The notes below the pieces were generated by a model, which made no database searches, was not told the origin of the DNA, and saw only the letters and a list, made by a program, of their open reading frames with translations. 64,000 nt of DNA, taken from the NCBI GenBank assembly GCA_947626135.1, contig CANQQZ010000001.1, positions 106,132 to 170,131 of the forward strand, in the 5' to 3' direction. The translations under genes were made by a program, and so were the position numbers. The DNA comes from an uncultured Clostridia bacterium. GTDB lineage: Bacteria > Bacillota > Clostridia > UBA1381. Position 1 is the stretch's first letter. Each line of letters begins with the position of its first letter. Positions 59,515 through 64,000 of the stretch are shown piece by piece.

Positions 59515-59599
59515 TACAGCCGCAGCCGTGGGATATGCCTCCGACGAAACAAGGGCGTGAGTGGATTTGTACAAGCTTTCTCATATTTTTTCTTCCGAA

Positions 59600-59690
59600 C
59601 ATACGGGTTTGCCCTTGTACCCGTGTTCCCTCAGTCGCGCGGGAGCGCGACCGGCATAGCCGCTTTTGCCACAGGCAAAAGTGAGAAGGG
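59600..59690. other. Hairpin-rich region between small phage genes
   Basis: Three inverted repeats: ACGGG / CCCGT (59603-59624), GTCGCGC / GCGCGAC with a 4-nt loop (59634-59651), and CTTTTGCC / GGCAAAAG with a 3-nt loop (59663-59681). The overlapping track ORF (59557-59856) has no ribosome site and would be a poor gene. Could be a structured leader, ncRNA or recombination site. Confidence 0.45.
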
Positions 59691-59748
59691 TATATTCCAC
59701 GGCTGTAGGGAATTATTACTAAACGATTGGAGGCGGGAGAATGAGAAA

Positions 59749-59856
59749 ATGAGAAATAAATATGAAATAGTATCTGATACGTATATTTCAAATTGTATCA
59801 TCGAAGCACTCAAGGCTAAATTGCGCGATCCAAAAAACGTAAAAATATATATCTGA
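59749..59856 (+). CDS. Small hypothetical protein
   Basis: 35 residues (MRNKYEIVSDTYISNCIIEA start) at the end of the larger track ORF. GGGAG lies 9 nt upstream, and codon pattern beyond the ATG looks coding, unlike the part before it. Confidence 0.5.
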   Translation: MRNKYEIVSDTYISNCIIEALKAKLRDPKNVKIYI

Positions 59857-60157
59857 AAACCGCGTATAGCCGCAAACGGGCATTTTCAAACGTGCCACGC
59901 TATGTGGACTGACGGGACCGCCGACTATGATTTTTCGGATCACCCTTACGGCGGCGCAATATCAGCGGGGCATTTAATGTTTTACGGCTGCAAACGAAAA
60001 TTCAAACGCGGAACTGCTGTAAGATATACTCGGCATAGAAATACATGCCATAAAAAAGGGATTAAGAGCGGCTTGTGCAGGAGGAACACGTACCCAAAGA
60101 CGGCGAACCGTATACGTACATCAAAGCGGAATATAACGAGCGGGTGGTGTTGGTGAT
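59857..60157. other. Gap with decayed small coding sequence
   Basis: No intact gene. Fragments look coding in changing frames: HAIKKG-like near 60040, then QEEHVPKDGEPYTYIKAEYN followed by ERVVLVIW (about 60075-60155). Consistent with a small phage gene broken by one or more frameshifts. Confidence 0.4.
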
Positions 60158-60376
60158 ATGGCATACGCTAATGACAGCCCGAACGTGCTGGCGGCGATGG
60201 AGCAGGCGAGAACCGGCAATCACGGCGCGGACGGGTACGACTATGAAACATATGAATGTCCGGGCTGGGGCGCGGAGGATCCGGACAAATTCTACATTGA
60301 CGATTACGGGGACTGTGTCGGTTGTACGGAATGTATAAGCGAATCGGGCTACCCGGACGGGAGGGATTTTCTATGA
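60158..60376 (+). CDS. Small cysteine-containing phage protein
   Basis: 72 residues. Cysteines in YECPGWG and DCVGCTECISESG give a possible metal site. Weak ribosome site (GGTGAT); ATGA overlap with the recombinase that follows. Confidence 0.55.
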   Translation: MAYANDSPNVLAAMEQARTGNHGADGYDYETYECPGWGAEDPDKFYIDDYGDCVGCTECISESGYPDGRDFL

Positions 60377-61428
60377 GCGAAAAGGCTAATCTCATAGACA
60401 TTGTAAGTGAATGCTGCGTAGGATTATTGCCTACAGAACAGATACATACGCTTCAAGGTAAACTCTATCTGAAGCTTAGAGATTTCGACATAGTGAGGCG
60501 CGAGACGGCTTTAAGCACAGACTTTGAATGTGATAACTCTGCATATATTCAGCGATTTCTCGCCGTAAAAATGGTAAGCGGTCGTTCGCAAAAGACGATT
60601 AAGCGATACAAAGGTGATCTGCAAGCGTTTTTCAGGGACTGCAATAAGCCGATGAAACAGATAACAGCCGACGATATAAGGCTTTACCTCGCAAAGCGCG
60701 ATCAAATTGACAAAGTCACGAAGGTTACACAAAAAAACGAACTGCTTACTCTGCGGTCATTCTTTTCTACAATGGTGAATGAGGAAATCATTTCACGGAA
60801 TCCGACAGCAAAAATCGAAACGATGAAATTGCCCGAAGTGGTGAAAGAAGCTCTTACGGACTTGGAGTGCGAGCAGCTTCGCCAGGCGTGTAAAAACAAC
60901 TTCGATAAGGCTCTGCTTGAAACCTTTTTAAGCACCGGCTGTCGAGTAAGTGAAATAGCTGAGGCCAACAAAGCCGACATAAAAGGAGACACATTAAAAG
61001 TTGTAGGTAAAGGCAATAAAGAACGGTATGTGTATCTTAACGCACGAGCATTATGTGCTTTAGAGGCCTATCTATCCGAGCGGAAAGATAGCGCACCTGG
61101 GCTATTCGTTACCTATTGGGATAAGCAAACGGCGAAATTATGGAACTCAACGCACAGTGACAAGGTAAAACCCGGAGAGCCGACAGCCGAACACGCCGGC
61201 AAGAGCACATTGGAAACGCATATCCGGAAATTGGGCAAGCGAGCGGGAATAGAAAAGGTACATCCCCATAGGCTCAGACGAACGGCGGCTACAATGGCGC
61301 TCAGACGCGGAATGCCGATAGAGCAGGTTAGCTTAATGTTAGGTCACGCCAATTTGGAAACGACACGTATATATGCGCGCTCGACCGATGATGATGTGCA
61401 TTTATCGCACAAAAAATACTTGGCATAA
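60373..61428 (+). CDS. Tyrosine recombinase A of a tandem pair
   Basis: 351 residues from ATG 60373 (GGGAGGG 9 nt upstream). N-terminal core-binding domain (AVKMVSGRSQKTIKRYKGDL), catalytic domain with Arg in STGCRVSEIAEAN, Lys in VVGKGNKERYVYL, HPHRLRRTAATMAL, LGHANLETTRIYA. XerC/D-like. ATGA overlap with the previous gene. Confidence 0.92.
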   Translation: MSEKANLIDIVSECCVGLLPTEQIHTLQGKLYLKLRDFDIVRRETALSTDFECDNSAYIQRFLAVKMVSGRSQKTIKRYKGDLQAFFRDCNKPMKQITADDIRLYLAKRDQIDKVTKVTQKNELLTLRSFFSTMVNEEIISRNPTAKIETMKLPEVVKEALTDLECEQLRQACKNNFDKALLETFLSTGCRVSEIAEANKADIKGDTLKVVGKGNKERYVYLNARALCALEAYLSERKDSAPGLFVTYWDKQTAKLWNSTHSDKVKPGEPTAEHAGKSTLETHIRKLGKRAGIEKVHPHRLRRTAATMALRRGMPIEQVSLMLGHANLETTRIYARSTDDDVHLSHKKYLA

Positions 61429-61441
61429 AGGAGGCATACGG

Positions 61442-62254
61442 GTGAGCGATTTAAAAGGCTTTGTTGCATGGCTTAGAGAAGATGAAATGTCGCAAAATAC
61501 CATAGACCAGTATTCATTTTCGGTAAGAGAATTTTTCAGCAAATACGATGAACTTACAAAAGCTAATCTTATCGACTATAAGCAGTGGCTTCTGAATACG
61601 AGGTCGCCCCGAACGGCTGACGTAAGATGTATTGCTATGAATAGATACTGCGTCTATGCGGGAAAGCCGGAATTGCGTATAAAGACAATCAAAATCCACA
61701 AAGCGATAGCGACAGAAAACGTCATAAAAAAAGCCGAGTATGAAAAACTACTTGACTGTCTTGAAAAAGATAAAGATTGGAGAGGCTATTGGTTAATAGA
61801 ATTTATGGCTAAAACCGGCGCAAGGGTAAGCGAGCTGATCCAATTTCAAAAGAAAGACCTGGAACGCGGCTACTGCGAATTATGGACTAAAGGGAAAATC
61901 AGGCGTATTTACATTCCCGATATGGTTATCGAAAAATCAAAGGCATATTTCGAGAGTATAAACAGTAACTGGCTGTTTCCGAGTTATGCCAATAGCAGTA
62001 AAAGTCCGCACTTGTCGGCGCGTGGCGTAGACGAAAAATTAAAGAGCTATGCGAAAAAATATGGTATTCGCAAAGAAGTTATGCACCCGCACTCGTTCAG
62101 GCATTTATTCGGAATCGAATTTGTTAAGCGCAACAAAAATATAGCTTTGCTGGCTGATCTGATGGGGCATGAGAGCGTTGATACCACGGCAATATATTTA
62201 AGGCTGTCTGCTGAAGAACAAGCTGCCGCCTTAAATGCCGCTATGGATTGGTAA
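61442..62254 (+). CDS. Tyrosine recombinase B of a tandem pair
   Basis: 270 residues from GTG 61442 with AAGGAGG 8 nt upstream, 13 nt after recombinase A; the track start lies inside that gene. Smaller XerD-like protein: MSQNTIDQYSFSVREFFSKY, Arg in TGARVSELIQFQ, HPHSFRHLFGIEF, MGHESVDTTAIYLR. Pairs of this kind occur in Tn554-like units and other islands. Confidence 0.92.
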   Translation: MSDLKGFVAWLREDEMSQNTIDQYSFSVREFFSKYDELTKANLIDYKQWLLNTRSPRTADVRCIAMNRYCVYAGKPELRIKTIKIHKAIATENVIKKAEYEKLLDCLEKDKDWRGYWLIEFMAKTGARVSELIQFQKKDLERGYCELWTKGKIRRIYIPDMVIEKSKAYFESINSNWLFPSYANSSKSPHLSARGVDEKLKSYAKKYGIRKEVMHPHSFRHLFGIEFVKRNKNIALLADLMGHESVDTTAIYLRLSAEEQAAALNAAMDW

Positions 62255-62266
62255 GGGGTGGTAAAA

Positions 62267-63178
62267 ATGGCTACAAAGGTTATACGGAGTGTAAATGACG
62301 ACCAAAAAGAGTTTATCAAAGCAATATCATCACTGTCTGACAGGTTCAACACATGGGAAATATGGAGCGATTTTATATTGATGTTTGCAACGGCTCTCTC
62401 AAATGCTGTTGATAAAGTGCATTTTGAAAAGCGCGAGCAGAATTATCTAAAAATCATCAGTAAATACAACAAGACAGAGCAACAAGCATTTCCGCATTTG
62501 ATGACACTTGTAACACTGGCTTTGGAACGTGATAAAAGCAGAGATTTTCTTGGTGAATTGTATATGGCATTAGACCTGGGAAACCACTGGAAAGGGCAAT
62601 TTTTCACACCTTATTGCATATGTGCGGCTATGGCTCAAATGAGTGTCGACAATATAGAAGGACAAATCAATGAAAATGGATTGATAAGCGTTAATGACGG
62701 TTGCTGCGGCGCCGGAGCATTACTTATCGCTTTTGCAAATGAGTCCGAAAAGCAATTAGCAGACAGTAAATATAACTGGCAAAATCATATATTGTTTACC
62801 GCACAGGATATTGACAGGGTGACTGGCTTAATGTGCTATATACAAATGTCACTTATAGGGTGCGCCGGATATGTAAAAATCGGTGATTCTCTGACATCGC
62901 CTATGACACAAGGCGAGGCCGATTATAACCTGACCGTCCCCGAAAGCGATTACTGGTACACTCCAATGTATTTCAGTGATGTATGGCATTATAGGCGAAT
63001 ATGGTATTCGATTGGCGAAATGTTTAACTTGCCGGTAAATTGCGGCGACTTGCAGAAAACGACAATAGATTTATCCATAACAGAAAAAGACAATCAAACC
63101 GCCATGAGCAATAACTGCCAAGAGCCGATAGCGCAAGAATTGAACGAAGAGAAAAACGGGCAATTATCATTGTTATGA
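62267..63178 (+). CDS. N6-adenine methyltransferase-like protein without visible NPPY motif
   Basis: 303 residues from ATG 62267 (GGGGTGG upstream; GTG 62258 is the track start). HsdM-like fold: KGQFFTPYCICAAMAQMS, motif I NDGCCGAGALLIAFANES, and FTAQDIDRVTGLMCYIQMSL, followed by GDSLTSP. The catalytic NPPY/F expected next is absent; YWYTPMYFSDVWHYRR stands there. Such proteins occur in Firmicute mobile elements. May be an inactive or altered methylase. Starts 4 nt after recombinase B. Confidence 0.75.
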   Translation: MATKVIRSVNDDQKEFIKAISSLSDRFNTWEIWSDFILMFATALSNAVDKVHFEKREQNYLKIISKYNKTEQQAFPHLMTLVTLALERDKSRDFLGELYMALDLGNHWKGQFFTPYCICAAMAQMSVDNIEGQINENGLISVNDGCCGAGALLIAFANESEKQLADSKYNWQNHILFTAQDIDRVTGLMCYIQMSLIGCAGYVKIGDSLTSPMTQGEADYNLTVPESDYWYTPMYFSDVWHYRRIWYSIGEMFNLPVNCGDLQKTTIDLSITEKDNQTAMSNNCQEPIAQELNEEKNGQLSLL

Positions 63179-63196
63179 CAGGAGGATAATTTGCTT

Positions 63197-64000
63197 ATGG
63201 GACAAGGAAAAGCATGGAGCGACAAAGATTACGAATATCTCATGGAGCGTTGGGGTACTACCTCAATTCCCGGCATCGCGAAACACCTTAACAGAAGCAT
63301 TAACGCTGTCAAAATCAAGGCGTACAGCTTGGGACTCGGATCTTTCTTGGGTGCAGGAGCGTATGTAACACTGAATCAGCTTATGCTAGCGATAACAGGT
63401 TCACCGGTTCATAAATACATCCTCAAAAGTTGGGTAGAAAAAAGAGGATTGCCGATACATAATCAAAAGCGCGGTGAATGCTCGGTCAGAGTAGTTTACA
63501 TAGACGAGTTTTGGGCATGGGCGGAGAAGAACCGGAGCTTTTTGGACTTTTCTCGAATAGAGCCGCTGATACTCGGCAAAGAACCGGAATGGGTAGCGGA
63601 ACAGAGGAAAAAGGATTTTACCGCCCACGCCCTGCAGCGTAAGGACAGGTGGACACCCGCCGATGATGAACGCTTAAAATTCCTGCTCAAAAAACACGAA
63701 TACGGTTGGGCGGAAATATCGCAAATGCTGGGGCGGTCGGAGGGCGCAATCCAACGGCGGTGTAACGACTTGGGGATAAAGGATCGCCCGATAAAGGCAG
63801 ATGGTCACGGCAGCGGAGCGGTATGGACTGATGCCATGTACAATATCGTAGCACATGGAATTATACATGGCGACAGCTACGCTGAAATTGCACGGCAAAT
63901 CGGAAAATCCGAAAAGGCGGTGCGCGGAAAGGTGTATGCGAAATATCTCACCGAAAACGCTGATAAGGTACGCGGCATGATAGGCGGCGGTAAATGGGGC
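63197..64000 (+). CDS. Myb/SANT-repeat DNA-binding protein, 3' end outside window
   Basis: Not in the ORF track because it runs off the right edge; 268 codons are open from ATG 63197 (GGAGG 11 nt upstream). Three SANT/Myb-like helix-turn-helix repeats: AWSDKDYEYLMERWGTTSIP at the start, WTPADDERLKFLLKKHEYGW around residue 155, and VWTDAMYNIVAHGIIHGDSY around 215, with KSxxAVRGK-type recognition helices. Likely a sequence-specific regulator or recombination partner of the tandem recombinase unit. Confidence 0.75.
   Translation, partial: MGQGKAWSDKDYEYLMERWGTTSIPGIAKHLNRSINAVKIKAYSLGLGSFLGAGAYVTLNQLMLAITGSPVHKYILKSWVEKRGLPIHNQKRGECSVRVVYIDEFWAWAEKNRSFLDFSRIEPLILGKEPEWVAEQRKKDFTAHALQRKDRWTPADDERLKFLLKKHEYGWAEISQMLGRSEGAIQRRCNDLGIKDRPIKADGHGSGAVWTDAMYNIVAHGIIHGDSYAEIARQIGKSEKAVRGKVYAKYLTENADKVRGMIGGGKWG

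Larger units (their letters stand above)
55301..64000. mobile_element. Element 2: integrative element at tRNA-Arg(CCU), right end outside window
   Basis: Starts at the 3' end of the tRNA, next to a tyrosine integrase on the opposite strand. Contents: stalk-domain protein, lipoprotein, repressor with operators, small phage-like genes, two tyrosine recombinases, methylase-like protein and a Myb-repeat protein. The right boundary and second att copy are not in the window; I did not find a second copy of the tRNA 3' end. Phage-like rather than conjugative by visible genes. Confidence 0.82.

Noticed and set aside
59557-59748. N-terminal part of the 99-residue ORF
   Set aside because: No ribosome site, covers strong hairpins; only the last 35 codons have gene-like support.

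Overview
The window looks like a chromosomal segment of an anaerobic, fermentative Gram-positive bacterium of the class Clostridia, probably an uncultured gut or rumen lineage. This rests on gene content rather than any search: a biotin-dependent sodium-pumping decarboxylase, a full Rnf complex, a class B sortase with its substrate, SLH-domain exoproteins, pectin and arabinan degradation genes, AGGAGG-type ribosome sites, and many TTGACA-17-TATAAT promoters with a TG extension. No 16S or other decisive taxonomic marker is present.

Layout of the host chromosome. 1-3.1 kb (minus) is a methylmalonyl-CoA-type decarboxylase operon (alpha, OadG-like, biotin carrier, partial beta). 3.3-8.6 kb holds a helical protein, an SGNH esterase and a plus-strand unit of GH51 arabinofuranosidase, cinnamoyl-esterase-like hydrolase and HAD phosphatase. 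8.7-11.8 kb holds a CrtO-like protein, bioY under a clear BirA operator, an HD dGTPase-like protein, a candidate small RNA and an NHLP-like small protein. 11.8-19.4 kb is an aldo-keto reductase divergent from rhamnulokinase, then an SLH surface protein and a family 11 rhamnogalacturonan lyase. 19.4-26.8 kb has rqcH, the his genes hisC-hisJ-hisD-hisB, a VTT membrane protein and a zinc-ribbon protein. 26.8-31.7 kb is the rnfCDGEAB operon. 32.1-33.2 kb is queA.

Element 1 (about 33.1-47.6 kb) is a mobile element inserted into the 3' end of queA. A 14-bp direct repeat lies in queA and again at 47.63 kb, and the far copy is followed in frame by what looks like the original QueA C-terminus (GDAMYIY-stop). 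The element carries a large serine recombinase, a repressor/Cro switch, and a scrambled set of phage gene fragments with several fusion junctions and two homopolymer frameshifts. It also carries a DUF6273 protein whose tail resembles a diversity-generating retroelement variable region, an orphan PD-(D/E)XK nuclease, and a PIN toxin-antitoxin pair. It ends with an outward promoter reading into the former queA neighbours.

47.7-55.3 kb returns to host genes: DUF896, TPR protein, rarA, nadE, EamA transporter, a sortase-anchored surface protein with its sortase B, and tRNA-Arg(CCU).

Element 2 (55.3 kb to the window end) sits against the 3' end of tRNA-Arg. It has a tyrosine integrase, a lipoprotein and a stalk-domain protein, and a repressor with three operator copies. 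Beyond these are a run of small phage-like genes, two tandem tyrosine recombinases, an N6-methylase-like protein without a visible NPPY motif, and a Myb/SANT-repeat DNA-binding protein cut by the window edge.

Together the host genes suggest a pectin and arabinoxylan fermenter. Rhamnogalacturonan lyase and rhamnulokinase feed rhamnose catabolism. Propanoyl-CoA-forming decarboxylation and Rnf would both contribute to the ion gradient. BirA-controlled biotin uptake would support the biotin enzyme.
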